Assembly (NCBI GenBank): GCA_961205875.1
Contig: OY540809.1
Coordinates: 36,654,267 to 36,718,266, forward strand
Source: Sialis fuliginosa
Taxonomy: Eukaryota > Arthropoda > Insecta > Megaloptera > Sialidae
Direction of reading: 5' to 3'
DNA: 64,000 nt
A model generated the notes under the pieces. The model was not told where the DNA came from. It did no database searches and saw nothing but the letters and a program-made list of their open reading frames with translations. Each line of letters opens with the position of its first letter. The first letter of the stretch is position 1. Shown one piece after another: positions 1 to 10,755 of this stretch. Made by a program: the position numbers and the translations under genes.

Positions 1-84
1 ATTGATTGCTTCCGGACAGACATACAAATATATATATAAATATACTCACGGTTTATATAATAGAGGGATAGGTTTTTATAATTA
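1..84 (-). repeat. Partial copy of the sequence flanking the 16.9-kb foldback, apparently unoccupied
   Basis: Read on the minus strand, this stretch runs ATCCCTCTATTATATAAACC and then CGTGAGTATA, ending near TGTCTGTCCGG. The same two blocks flank the foldback at 16945-17786, on its left and right sides respectively. Here they are joined without the insert, so this looks like an empty target site. Similarity further to the left is not clear. Confidence 0.6.
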
Positions 85-384
85 CTGTTCCACTCGGGTA
101 TAAAGCGCAACCGTACCATAATGCTGAAAACTCTATTTTCTTGTTCAAATTACACAACTAATAATATTGCATCGTGTTCTATTTTTATATTTAGTATACG
201 CTATTACGGCTTGCTATAGAAATGAATTACATAATCAACTGTCGAGTTGTGTAACATGGAATTGTAATAAAGTTTCTTCAAGTTATTTACCAATTTACTT
301 ATTTACTAAGAAATCAACTTCAAGGCTACAAATTATGTCACATGTCTTGGAAAAATATAATATATTTCAGCACAAATTTAAAAA
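85..384. other. Unassigned AT-rich sequence
   Basis: About 300 bases in which I see no coding signal and no copy of a repeat found elsewhere in the window. Confidence 0.4.
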
Positions 385-441
385 AACATCTGCCAAGTAA
401 ATGCACAGTGCTTACTCGTGCTAAATTCACCAAAGGTAGTT

Positions 442-595
442 CAGGGTGTCCACTTTCTGGAAAGTCAGGGAATTTATTAATTTTTTTTAGAAAGTCAGGG
501 AAAAAATTGTATAAATTTAAGTTGACGAGCAACAAAAAGAAAAAGTTAATTGAATTGTAAGTAAGTAACAAGTGTAAAATTTTCAAGTTATGACC
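442..595. other. Insert-like block inside family R copy 1
   Basis: Not present at this point in other R copies. It begins CAGGGTGTCCACTTTCTGG and contains two GAAAGTCAGGG units about 30 bases apart. The start resembles the CAGGGTG ends of foldback elements in the window, but no matching right end is evident. Confidence 0.35.
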
Positions 596-759
596 AAAAA
601 AAAAAAATTTTCTTAAAACGCACCTGATTATTTTTTCGTATATTTTTAATTTCTTGACAATTTCAATCTAAATCTAATTTTATGCAAACGTCAAAATGAC
701 ATTTAAAACGTCAAAATGACATTTAATATATCAAAGTAAATGTCAATTTAAATAAAACA

Positions 760-1290
760 GCCAAGTGCGTGTTGGGCACGCACATGATAGGTTTCCGTAG
801 TCATTACGATTTATAAGCAAGAGTTATTTCAATTTTTTTTATAAACTATTCTAGCTACAGTGTTCGTTATAATTTTCAGTGAAAGTACTAATTAAAAGCT
901 ACATTCTGAATTTTTTTCAGATTTTTTGAATAGATAATTTAGAAAGTAGAAGGGGGGAGGGGACGCTCTGATAACGACATTTAAATGCAAATATATCGTG
1001 ACTGAAGGGTTAAAAAGATCATTTAACATTTTTTGTTACATTTTAGGAGACCTATCTAATGACAACCCACTCAATGAGGTAAGTGAAAAGAAAAATGTGA
1101 GTTTACTTTTCCGTTTATGGAAAGAGGGCCCAACAATTTTTTTTTTCAAAAATCTTATCATTTCTGTTTTTGTGTTATCAGTCTTCGTCCGTGTACTAAA
1201 TTTCATCTTAATCGGCTTAAATTTTTCAGGACGGATGGACATGGCGAAACTATAAGGTTTACTAGTTTTCTACGGAAACCTAAAAAACAG
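760..1290 (+). mobile_element. Arthropod interspersed repeat (GCCAAGTGCG...CTACGGAAACCTA)
   Basis: Order of landmarks: GCCAAGTGCG, GGTTTCCGTAG, a G-run (near 952), GACCTATC, CGGACGGATGGAC, then CTACGGAAACCTAAAAAACA. From memory this matches, in order, a common repeat of Lepidoptera and other arthropods that contains GGTTCCGTA and TACGGAACCCTAAAAA. It sits inside family R with AAAACA-like sequence on both sides, suggesting a target duplication. Open frames here are incidental. Confidence 0.6.
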
Positions 1291-1605
1291 TACACGATTT
1301 TTAAAAGCAAATTAAGATAGATCTTTGTAAGGGAATATTTTACAACAAACGTTGTGATGACCATATTATAGGAAATGGAATGTAATACAAAAAAGGTTCT
1401 ATAAAATTTTCACGTAACATGTTTTGAAATCGGAAAACAATTTTTTGTCTCAATCTAAAACGATCATATCTTCAATATTGCGAGGAAGCAATTTACCATC
1501 CGTATTGCAATAATTTACAGACTTATTGTATTTTTAAATAAAAGATTATAATCTTTATAATAAGTGTAAATTATTGCAATACAGATAAATTTATACAGTA
1601 AATTT

Positions 1606-1710
1606 TTATCTAGGAATTGTAATTTTTCATAAAATTTTAGTTCCATTTTTCTCCATGTACAAAGTTTGAAACCGAGATGATTACAACAGAAATGAATGCA
1701 TGTAAGGTAG
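1606..1710 (+). repeat. Family D2, copy 1
   Basis: TTTATCTAGGAATTGTAATT through AATGAATGCATGTA matches 2388-2505 with scattered differences. No family assignment. The second copy is interrupted by a hAT-like element. Confidence 0.65.
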
Positions 1711-2268
1711 TGGCCCAATCTTGGCAAGGACCCAAGTAATGGCAAATTTTTAATTTTAATATACTGAATTAGAAATATGTGTTGATATTTGATTACTACC
1801 ATTTATGAATATTAATCTATATACATTTAACTGTCTTACAGCGTGATTTGATGACAATCGGCCAATAGGTATCAAAATGGTGGACATTTAAACTAATTAT
1901 TAGTATAATTTATTAATTAATTATTATATTATCATAACAACTGCTTTACATTGTTTCAAATTTGACGATTCTTTCTTTTATATCTTTTATGTCGTAGTAC
2001 TTATCATTTTGTAATCATTAGCAAGTGTCCATCACTACGTGCTCATTACTGGTTTCACCTTTGCCATTACTGAAGAAAAAACATGAACACAAAATTAAAG
2101 ACTATAATTTTTAAAAACAAACTATATTTGCGGACTTTGGTAATTAAATTGATTAAATAAAGAGTTACTTGTTTTATTAGTAACATGAGTTCGTGAGAAC
2201 AAGCCCATTAATTCATAAAAACAACAAAAACTTGCTCTTATAGCGGCCATAACTGGTGTCTTTACCTT
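1711..2268. other. Unassigned AT-rich sequence
   Basis: No coding frame or clear repeat seen; only AT-rich low-complexity DNA. Confidence 0.4.
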
Positions 2269-2391
2269 ATTAACCAATTCCAGGCAATTTATATAAACAC
2301 TATCGGTTTTTATTTAAATTGTTGAATAATTAACTACCTTTGGCGAATTTAACATGAGGAAGCACTGTACATTTACTTGGCAGATGTTTTT
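2269..2391 (+). repeat. Family R, terminal fragment
   Basis: Contains AACCAATTCCAGGCAATTTA, GAATAATTAACTACCTTTGG and CATTTACTTGGCAGATG, the last part of family R. The rest of the element is missing. Confidence 0.75.
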
Positions 2392-2508
2392 ATCTAGGAA
2401 TTGTAATTTTGCATAAAATTTTAGTTCTATTTTTCTCCACGTACGATTACGAACTTTGAAACCGAAATGATTACAACAGGAATTCAGTTTAATGAATGCA
2501 TGTATCTC
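2388..2508 (+). repeat. Family D2, copy 2
   Basis: Second copy of the sequence at 1606-1710, with a small insertion (GATTACGAAC) relative to it. It ends at the target site of the hAT-like element beginning at 2517. Confidence 0.65.
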
Positions 2509-2814
2509 TTTCCAAGCAGTGGCGTAGCGAGCATAATTGGTGCCCGGGGCACGGTACCTTTTTGGCGCCCTCGAAAAACAGATAGTAATACAATATATAG
2601 AATATCGTCGTCTAAAAAACAACATGAAATAACTAATTTTGCAAAACTTTTCAACAGGAAGAAAAAACTGTTTTAATTTAATTTCATTAACGCTTTCAAG
2701 TTTTCAACAATATTTCAATACATATGCTATGCATGTTTTCAATGGGATTTCAATACATATTATGTATTGTTTTTAAACAATGAAAAAAGTTAATATATAT
2801 TATGTATAAGTAGA

Positions 2815-2836
2815 TATAATATAATATAATATAATA
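2815..2836 (+). repeat. ATATA pentanucleotide microsatellite
   Basis: Several tandem TATAA units within the hAT-like element. Confidence 0.7.
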
Positions 2837-2989
2837 TCACATGAATTTTATTGAGATAACGACATCTTTCTCAAATTTAAATCTTTATTAATAGCCTGAC
2901 GATGATTCTGTGAATCGAAAGCTTGCGGTTTCCTCTTCTTTAATAAATTTTGACGTTTAAACAAACAAGTTTGTTTTTATAAGTAGATA

Positions 2990-3383
2990 TATACATGATG
3001 GTCCGGTTTGGGATACAGATATTTTAAGAGCTGATTCTTTGACTCATTGTGAGTAAAAAATTGTACGGGAAGGTGGGGTCTATCTTCAACACCCTCTGAG
3101 CTACAGGATTTTAAAAAACTTCCTTCAGAGTAGTACTTAAAAACAAAGATTATCTCATAACTTCTAATGTAACGTAACTAGAGCAACCACAATGAGTCAG
3201 GTAATTAACTAACGTATTTTTCAGTATTAGCGTTATTGCTAGCCGTTTTCCAGTTCAGAGTTATTGCTCATCAAAGTAAAAAAATATATATATATATTTA
3301 TATATATATATTTTTTTTAATTTGGATGAAAATTACATTTTTCACCAAAAGTACCTATTATATGTGGTATTATTTTGGTGTGA
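2990..3383 (+). repeat. Family E, partial copy inside the hAT-like element
   Basis: GGTCCGGTTTGGGATACAGA, then ACTAGAGCAACCACAATGAG and GCTAGCCGTTTTCCAGTTCA, matches 44248-44765 and the arms of 49009-49820. The E end TACCGGGTGGTCC is degraded here. Confidence 0.7.
3283..3322 (+). repeat. TA dinucleotide microsatellite
   Basis: An alternating TA run, interrupted once, between A and T homopolymers. Equivalent E copies lack it, so it arose locally. Confidence 0.7.
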
Positions 3384-3544
3384 TAAACCCCCTTGCCCCC
3401 CCTCGCTACGTCACTGTTTCCAAGGTGTGCATATTATCACTGATTCAAACGTATTCTTCATGTACAAACTCATAACTGGGCTAACATCAAAGAAATCAAA
3501 TCTTTCGTTTTGAACGTTTATTTTTTACGTAGCGGCGGCGGTAT

Positions 3545-3740
3545 TTCAGATCGATGATTCGAAAGCGAAAAAAAAAGATATGCAAGGGGGTTGGTGCGTA
3601 TAAAATCTCGAGTGATGTAATGATGGCGGATGTCCGCTGTCACCGGGACTCGAACCCAAGACCTTCGTTGTAATGTCGTCAGTTTGTCGAGATATTCTTA
3701 TCGCATCTGCACTACGTATCGTATTGATGATATTCAATCT
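3545..3740 (-). mobile_element. tRNA-derived SINE head
   Basis: On the minus strand, GTAGTGCAGATGCGATAAG (about 3698-3716) resembles a pol III A box. About 45 bases downstream, GGGTTCGAGTCCCGG (3643-3657) is a near-perfect B box/T arm. No full tRNA cloverleaf is evident, so a SINE promoter is likelier than a tRNA gene. The tail boundary is unclear. Confidence 0.5.
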
Positions 3741-3990
3741 TTTATTTTCAGCGTTGCCGTATTTAGAATTAACGAGTCTGGCGTTTTTATTATATAGCTA
3801 CATATTTTGTAAAACAGTGTTTGTATAAAATGAAACATCTGAATTTAAAATTCATTTGTTTATTTTATGCTGAATGTATTAAATTTGAATATAAAGGTGG
3901 GGCAATTGTCTGTGGAAGTTTGATAGCTCGTACACCACAACAGATAAAAAAAAATTCTAATGCAGATGTAAACTGTGGGTAGATGCACAT

Positions 3991-5180
3991 ATACCGGGTG
4001 TTCCAGACCACCCGTCCACTATGTTTTACGCCCAAACTATTAAAGATAGAGTTTTATGATAAAAAATTTACTATATATATATTGATCCTAAAGAATTTAA
4101 GAAAAATATTTTCAACCCCCTAAAACTCCTCCTTGGGGGGTATTTTGAGGGGTACATGCCCGTTTCTCAGCAAAATCAAATGGAACGGTATATCCAAAAG
4201 TAGATATTTTTAAAGATCATAAAAAAGTAAGAAACTTTTGTAGAAAAAAATTTTTCATACATTCAGTTGTTTAGAAAATATGGCGACTTGATCCTAAATT
4301 TTAGGGTTTTACTAAAATTGCTCTAGTTTCGTTAAATATTAATGAAATTTTATTTTTAAAATTTGTTTTGAAAGTAGAAATAATAAACTTTCTAATGATG
4401 TGTGATTATTTGAGATTTGGATAATATAAAGTGTCATACGCGACATATCAAAAATTCAAAACTTCAATTAGGGATAATTCAAAAATTTTAAATGGAATGG
4501 TATATCATTAGTACTTTATCTTAAAAAATATATTTAAATTAACAACTTTTGTTAAGAAAACTTTAAATTTAAAATTATAATTTTTTTTTTTTTTTTAAAT
4601 AAAATTTATAATTTTCTTAACAAAAGTTGTTAATTATAGTATATTTTTTAAGATAAAGTACTAACTGATATACCATTCCATTAAAAAAATTTGAATTATC
4701 CCCAATTGAAGTTTTGAATTTTTGATATGTCGCGTATGACACTTTATATTATCCAAATCTCAAATAATCACATATCATTAGAAAGTTCGTTATTTCTACT
4801 TTCAAAACAAATTTTAAAAATAAAATTTCATTAATATTTAACGAAACTAGAGCAATTTTAGTAAAACCTTAAAATTTAGGATCAAGTCGCCATATTTTCT
4901 ATACAACTGAATGTATGAAAAATTTTTTTCTACAAAAGTTTCTTACTTTTTTATGATCTTTAAAATTATCTACTTTTGAATATACCGTTCCATTTGATTT
5001 TGCTGAGAAACGGGCATGTACCCCTCAAAATACCCCCCAAGGAGGAGTTTTAGGGGGTTGAAAATATTTTCCTGAAATTCTTTAGGTTCAATATATATAG
5101 TAAATTTTGTATCATAAAACTCTATCTTCAATAGTTTGGGCGTAAAACATAGTGGACGGGTGGTCTGGAACACCCGGTAT
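3991..5180. mobile_element. Foldback element F1, 1.19 kb palindrome
   Basis: Starts TACCGGGTGTTCCAGACC and ends with its reverse complement. Both arms of about 590 bases pair almost throughout, around an AT-rich centre near 4585. TA flanks both ends, fitting TA-type insertion. The arms differ at scattered bases, so they have diverged since formation. The open frame on the minus strand near 4970-5173 is a by-product. Confidence 0.9.
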
Positions 5181-5577
5181 AGAAATTATTTTCAAATATA
5201 CAGGTTGCTATGAAAAAGTGTGGCACGCTTAAGGTAATTTTTTTTAAATGGAATGCCCTGAATATTATTGCATATTTAACACTTCTCTTGGGATGTTTAT
5301 TCATATCTAAAATATTAGCCCCATCTGGTGTCCGGTTTAGACGTAATAATATATATTTTTTTTAAATTGACTTTTACATTACTCCACTTAAAAATTCACC
5401 ACTTCAAGATGAAATTAAATATGGACTTTATTGTTGGAGGTTGGTGGGTGCTTTTGTTCAAATATCTTAGAGTCACCATGTACAGGCTGTTCAAAATTAA
5501 TTTTCAAATTTTGAGAATTTATGTAATTTTTCTCAGTTTTTTCAAACGGAACACTATATATTTTTAATATTGTTATG
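5181..5577. other. Unassigned AT-rich sequence
   Basis: No coding signal or recognised repeat. An open frame at 5328-5567 is short, low-complexity and without recognisable features. Confidence 0.4.
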
Positions 5578-6071
5578 TAGAATTACTAAACGAAAATTTT
5601 TTGTATGTACATAAGGATGTACATACAAGGATGACTATTTGTAACAATTTTTGATTTATTGAGCAAAAAGTACAAAATTCAACAATATTTACTAAAAAAA
5701 ATTAAGTTTTTTTCAAATAAAATAAAACACCATGCACAGAATGTTCATGTTGCCCATAAAAACAGCATTTTATGTTTCTGTCTCAATTTCACACAGCGTA
5801 TTAGTAAATTTATATATGTAGTTGTAAATTATTTTGGTTGTTTGTGTTCGATAAAACAATAAAGCATCTGTTTGCTAGATGAAAAAAATGCATGCTGTTT
5901 TTATGGGCAACATGAACACCCTATAGTATACATGGTGTTTTATTTTATTTGAAAAAACTTAATTTTTTTTCGTAAATATTGTTGAATTTTGTACTTTTTG
6001 CTCAATAAATCAAAAATGGTTACAAATAACCATAAGGATGTACATACAAAAAATGTTCGTTTAATAATTTA
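5578..6071. mobile_element. Foldback element F2
   Basis: The blocks TTTTGTATGTACAT, TGATTTATTGAGCAAAAAGT and GTTCATGTTGCCCATAAAAA recur inverted on the right side. The centre is near 5825-5870 and is not palindromic. The termini lack a clear TIR consensus. Confidence 0.8.
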
Positions 6072-6352
6072 TATTTGCATAGTTTTAAAACTATAGATAT
6101 TAAATCACCATGGATCTGTCAAGTAATGTATGATGAATGTACGCACGAATACAAGTCACGGATGATTTCGCGGCTTGCTTGATTCCGCTGCAAGACGCAT
6201 ATATTATCCATTGTGTATCCATTTAAATATGGAAAGAATAGAACTCTTATATGCGTATTAAAATGATTGATGGCTACATTTTGATATGTGTATATATATG
6301 TTTTAGATTATATGAAATGTATTGTAAAGTTTTTATTTGTATAATTTATATA

Positions 6353-6643
6353 TAGGGTCGAGCGGGGTAAATATGAAACACCAAAAAATGGGGTAAAAGT
6401 GAAACAAGCTTGCAACTAAAAAACTAATTTGTAAAAACTGACATCATCATTAAAGGTTTGTTAAAGCGACCTGAAAATATGAATCGCCAAATAAGTGTAT
6501 CTTTGTCAATGTCTGTTAGTTAATTCTTTGCACATAACTTTCTGTATAGCTCAGATATTATGCCACAAAGAAGATAAATCAAAGTTGCCTTTCCATTAGA
6601 GGCATGTTGCACTTTTTCCCAAATTAGAGGTTAAAAATGAACC
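6353..6643 (+). mobile_element. Family T, left half (truncated)
   Basis: TAGGGTCGAGCGGGGTAAAT then AAAAGTGAAACAAGCTTGCA matches the inverted right part of the full copy at 58952-59514. It is cut off at about 6643, where family R sequence begins. Confidence 0.75.
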
Positions 6644-7474
6644 ACACTTTCACGTAAAATATGTCGTTCTTGAGATATCTTGAAAAAATTAATATTTTTG
6701 TATGTCACCCTTCCCTCTTACACACAATTTTGATGATTTTGAAATGGGACCGTCCTCAAGCCAGACCCAACCATCCTACTAAGTTTCAATAATATCGGTT
6801 CAGTGGTTCATGAGTTATGCGTGTGACAAGGATTCGGGGGACAGACGGACGGACGGACACACAGACAGACAGACACGGAACGAAAAGTGTTTGCCTTGAG
6901 GTGAAACGGATAAATCAATTTAAAATTTTGAAATCGGAGAACAATTTGCTTCCTCGCAATATCGAAGATACGAGAAGCTTTGTGATCGTTTCAGATTGAG
7001 ACAAAAAAAATGTTCTCCGATTTCAAAATTTTAAATTGATTTATCCGTTTCACGTCAAGGCAAACACTTTTCGTTCAATTTATTTTAAAAATCCGTGTTT
7101 TGTTTTTCTAAATTGATATTTGCTTGGATATATTAAATGTCATTTTGACGTTTTAAATGTCATTTTGACATTTGCATAAATTTAGATTTAGATTGAAATT
7201 TCCAAAAAATTAAAAATATATGAAAAAATATTAAGGTGCGTTTTAAGAAAAATTTCGAACTAATATTTTTTAGTAAAATTGTATAAAAATTAAATGGTTA
7301 ATCAATTCCAGGCAATTTATACAAACAAACAATTTATTTAAATTGTTGAATAATTAACTACCTTTGGTGAATTTAGCACGAGGAAGCACTGTGCATTCAC
7401 TTGGCAGATGTTTTTTTGTCTCAATCTGAAACGATCACAAAACTTCTTGTATCTTCGATATTGCGAGGAAGTAC
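6644..7474. repeat. Family R copies joined head-to-head plus a terminal piece
   Basis: A truncated minus-oriented copy (6644 to about 6955) meets a plus-oriented copy (to about 7412) at the CTTCCTCGCAATATCGAAGA end, making a local palindrome. The plus copy lacks the segment between its CACTTTTCGTT and AATTTATTTT blocks. A further minus-oriented end (about 7413-7474) follows TTGGCAGATG directly. This needs at least one rearrangement. Confidence 0.75.
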
Positions 7475-7506
7475 TTATGTTCTTTAAATGGTGAATGGAT
7501 CAAAAG

Positions 7507-7619
7507 TTAAAATACACAAAAACTATATATTTCTAGGTTTTTTTATTAAAAGGAATGTTACTTATCCTGATACCTGCATGCATTACAAAATAATAGCCAA
7601 TTAGTTTCAGAAACGTTAC
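7507..7619 (+). repeat. Family D1, copy 1
   Basis: ACACAAAAACTATATATTTC through CATGCATTACAAAATAATAG and AGTTTCAGAAAC is repeated at 10569-10680. The two copies lie in the same orientation on either side of the S copy and foldback F3. Confidence 0.75.
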
Positions 7620-8297
7620 TTTTGTGAACATTATTGAATATCTCAGAAACTATGGTGTTTAGACTAGACATAGGATATCCTCTATACAAATTGAAAAGTA
7701 GAAAAATACTCATGGAATTGTGAAATAAAAAAAGGGTAGTAACATTTGAAAAAAATGATTTTTATCATTTTGAAGATTGCAAACTTGTTTATTATCAAAA
7801 TGTTACTCTTTATCAGGACTAACACTATTACTAAAAAAATTCATCGCTTTAAAAAAAAAACGAGGTCGCTACGATTTTTTATGGTTGAGCCTGAATATGG
7901 ATTATTTTCCGGAAAAAAATTATAATTTGACAACACTGTCACTAAATCAAAAAATGAACAGACGTTAATTTAGAGGTCGAAAATGACATCGGAAGACATA
8001 AAAAGTTACAGGGGATTCCATTTAAAAAAATCTTTGTTTTTGTTATAGCGCAAAAATGGGACACCTGTTGAAAATAATTTTACGACGTTGATCTTTTCAG
8101 ACCAAAAATATTATGTACCGAACTTTTTTTCTATCTTCTATGGGAAGTGCGCTAGGAAAGCCGGACACATTATTGAACTACCCTGTATATTCAAAATTTT
8201 GCGTAATTTTCGAAAAAAAAGAAATTAAAATATCGGTTTTTTCGGTTCAGTACATGTTAATATGCGCGCGTTAACATGATCTTATTTCCCACTACAA
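7620..8297. other. Unassigned, possibly an old TA-ended element
   Basis: Near 8181 is ACCCTGTATATTC, which looks like the right end of a TACAGGGT-type element, but the left end was not found. The open frame at 7777-7968 has no recognisable features. Confidence 0.35.
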
Positions 8298-8856
8298 TAG
8301 GCATAATGCCTAATTTTTAAAAACTATTTTATGATGATCTTACGTGTCTCTTATTTCCAAAAAAATACTTATTTTTGCAGAAAATAAAGGTTTAATCACA
8401 AAAATTGACTCTTTTAAAACTAATTTGGAATTTTACGCCAAAACGCTCGCAGGTGTCATGGCGCATTTGTGACGTCACGCCTATGTAAACATTCCTTGTC
8501 AACTATAATAAATCCTTGTTCCATCGCTAACGTTTCTCGGTTTTAGATTTGGTAACACAAAACTGAGCAAATTGATAATTTAAAACCACAAAATAATTTA
8601 TAAACAGTGCAGATATTAATGAAACAAAAATTACGTTTACTTAGGCGTGACGTCATCCACTCTGACTAGTGTTTTATCTAACATGGCGGATTGCTGTATT
8701 TTGTGTTTTTATTTTAACAAAAATCATATTAATCTCGCTTTTAATATAAAAATAAATACAATTTTTAGAATTTTTTTAACTTATTTCATTATTTAAAATT
8801 ATAATTTCAGTACCCGAAAGACAATAGGTATGATGCCAGGCCTATTGTCTTTCGGG
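8298..8856 (+). repeat. Family S, copy 1
   Basis: Contains TATGATGATCTTACGTGTCT, GTCATGGCGCATTTGTGACG and CGCTAACGTTTCTCGG. The same order occurs at 26505-29185 with two inserts. It ends in a hairpin, CCCGAAAGACAATAGG pairing with CCTATTGTCTTTCGGG (8811-8854). This copy serves as the empty-site reference for both inserts in copy 2. Confidence 0.8.
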
Positions 8857-8942
8857 CTATCATACAAATACCATAAAATGTTCTAAATTATGGTAGAAAA
8901 TAAATTTTTAATACAAATAATTTTTTTTAAATTAATCACTCT

Positions 8943-10434
8943 AGTATAGGAGCCAGCTGCAAAATGGGTGTAGATTTAACAACCGTCTGCCGTTGTGGTT
9001 TTTTTGAAGTACTCACTCAGACAAGCTCGGAAGATGAATCCGGTCCACCAGCTTGTGGGGATTTAATAGTTAGGGCACACCAAAAATAAACAAAAAAAAA
9101 TCACGTAACAACCGTTTGAATGAAACGGTTGCTTATAGTAGACCCCAATTAAAGATGTTTTGGATATACGGCAGAAATTTTTGCGTAGGGGTTTAATTAC
9201 AGGGGCCTCTCAAAATTTCGACCCAAAAAAATCAGATAACAACCGGACCAGACCTGGTGCAAAATGTTTATTTGGACATATACTTACATAAAAACATAAT
9301 GGCAGAATTTTTTATGTAGGGACTTCGGTGCTATAAGGCCTACAAATGGCCAGAATTGGGCCCCAATCTTAAAAATGATGTAAAATCTAAAATACCGAAT
9401 GAAAATTTCTGCCGCGCGGTGCATGCCTTTGTTATGAACTATAAAATAGATATATACACATGGCAGAAGTTTTTATTCATGCAGTTGCCCCTCCCAGCTC
9501 CCCCAAAAGGTAAATTTGGATTAGTAATAAAATGCACTAAAAAAATCATAACAAATAGGCCTATAGAGGCTTATAAACTTATAAAATGATAATATATTAT
9601 TGTATTTAATGTAAGACACCCTCCGTGCCCCCCCTCATACAATAATAAATTATCATTTTAAAAGTTCATAAGCCATTATAGACCTAATGTATTAATTTTT
9701 TAGCGAATTTTATTACTAACCCAAATTTTCTCTTGAAGGTGAGGGGGGCCACGGAGGGTGTCTTACATTAAATACAATAATATATTATCATTTTATAAGT
9801 TTATAAGCCTCTATAGGCCTATTTGTTATGATTTTTTTAGTGCATTTTATTACTAATCCAAATTTACCTTTTGGGGGAGCTGGGAGGGGCAACTGCATGA
9901 ATAAAAACTTCTGCCATGGGTATATATCTATTTTATAGTTCATAACAAAGGTATACACCGCGCGGCAGAAATTTTCATTCGGTATTTTAGATTTTACAGC
10001 ATTTTTAAGATTAGGGCCCAATTCTGGCCCTTTGTAGTCCTTATGGCACCGAAGTCCCTACATAAAAAATTCTGCCATTATGTTTTTATGTTAGTATATG
10101 TCCAAATAAACATTTTGCACCAGGTCTGGTCCGGTTGTTATCTGATTTTTTTGGGTCGAAATTTTGAGAGGCCCCTGTAATTAAACCCCTACGCAAAAAT
10201 TTCTGCCGTATATCCAAAACATCTTTAATTGGGGTCTACTATAAGCAACCGTTTCATTCAAACGGTTGTTACGTGATTTTTTTTTGTTTATTTTTGGTGG
10301 GCCCTAACTATTAAATCCCCACAAGCTGGTGGACCGGATTCATCTTCCGAGCTTGTCTGAGTGAGTACTTCAAAAAAACCACAACGGCAGACGGTTGTTA
10401 AATCTACACCCATTTTGCAGCTGGCTCCTATACT
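8943..10434. mobile_element. Foldback element F3, 1.49 kb palindrome
   Basis: Ends AGTATAGGAGCCAGCTGC and its reverse complement, with arms pairing almost to the centre near 9690. The arms produce near-identical 77-codon frames (9356-9589 plus and 9788-10021 minus), which reflect the palindrome rather than two genes. A third, inverted piece of the inner arm lies at about 9640-9740. A half-length copy lies at 62478-63017. Confidence 0.9.
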
Positions 10435-10568
10435 ACTCGGAGCTGAACCGAAAACCGAAAAAAACGTTATTTATTTTCGGAACGAAAACCGGAACCGAAC
10501 CGAAATATATTTTTTTACTCGAACCGGAACGAAAACTGAAACGAAAAAAATAACGGTTCGAAGCCCTG
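10435..10568. mobile_element. hAT-like MITE rich in ACCG/CCGAA motifs
   Basis: The minus strand starts CAGGGCTTCGAACCG, typical of hAT ends, followed by repeated GAACCG/GGAACG motifs. The left side CGGAGCTGAACCG is a weak inverted match and abuts F3. No 8-bp duplication was found. Confidence 0.5.
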
Positions 10569-10680
10569 TTCAAAACAAACAAAAACTGTATATTTGTGTT
10601 TTTTTTTATTAAAAGGAATTTTACTTCTCCTGATACCAGCATGCATTACAAAATAATAGCCAATTAGTTTCAGAAACATC
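10569..10680 (+). repeat. Family D1, copy 2
   Basis: Matches 7507-7619 (AAACAAAAACTGTATATTTG through AGTTTCAGAAACAT). It starts where the hAT-like MITE ends. Confidence 0.75.
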
Positions 10681-10755
10681 CCGTCAATATTACATGAACA
10701 TAAGTACCTGTCTTACATATTATATAATGTTATTATCTTTTAGGTATATGTAGAT

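Larger units (their letters stand above)
385..1490 (-). repeat. Family R copy 1, interrupted
   Basis: Starts AACATCTGCCAAGTAAATGC and ends GCGAGGAAGCA, the reverse complement of the reference copy at 60333-61030. It is broken into three parts (385-441, about 602-759 and 1291-1490) by an unmatched block at 442-595 and by another repeat at 760-1290. The middle part has two tandem CGTCAAAATGACATTTAAAA units. No protein is encoded. Non-autonomous element of unknown class. Confidence 0.75.
2517..3416. mobile_element. hAT-like non-autonomous element with 8-bp target duplication
   Basis: The left end CAGTGGCGTAGCGAG and right end CTCGCTACGTCACTG are imperfect inverted repeats. The octamer TTTCCAAG lies directly outside both (2509-2516 and 3417-3424). 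An 8-bp duplication with CAGTG ends is characteristic of the hAT superfamily. No transposase is present. About 400 bases of the interior match family E, so this element carries or has received part of another repeat. Confidence 0.8.

Noticed and set aside
3991..5180. Assembly artefact explanation for the palindromes
   Set aside because: Arms differ at many positions and single-arm relatives of several families occur elsewhere, so simple read-through chimeras do not explain them all; it is not excluded for individual cases.
6830..6880. GACGGACGGACACACAGACA tract as a special microsatellite
   Set aside because: It is a standard internal part of family R, present in most copies.
9356..10021. 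Two near-identical 77-residue proteins on opposite strands
   Set aside because: They are the same sequence read from the two arms of palindrome F3, not a gene pair.
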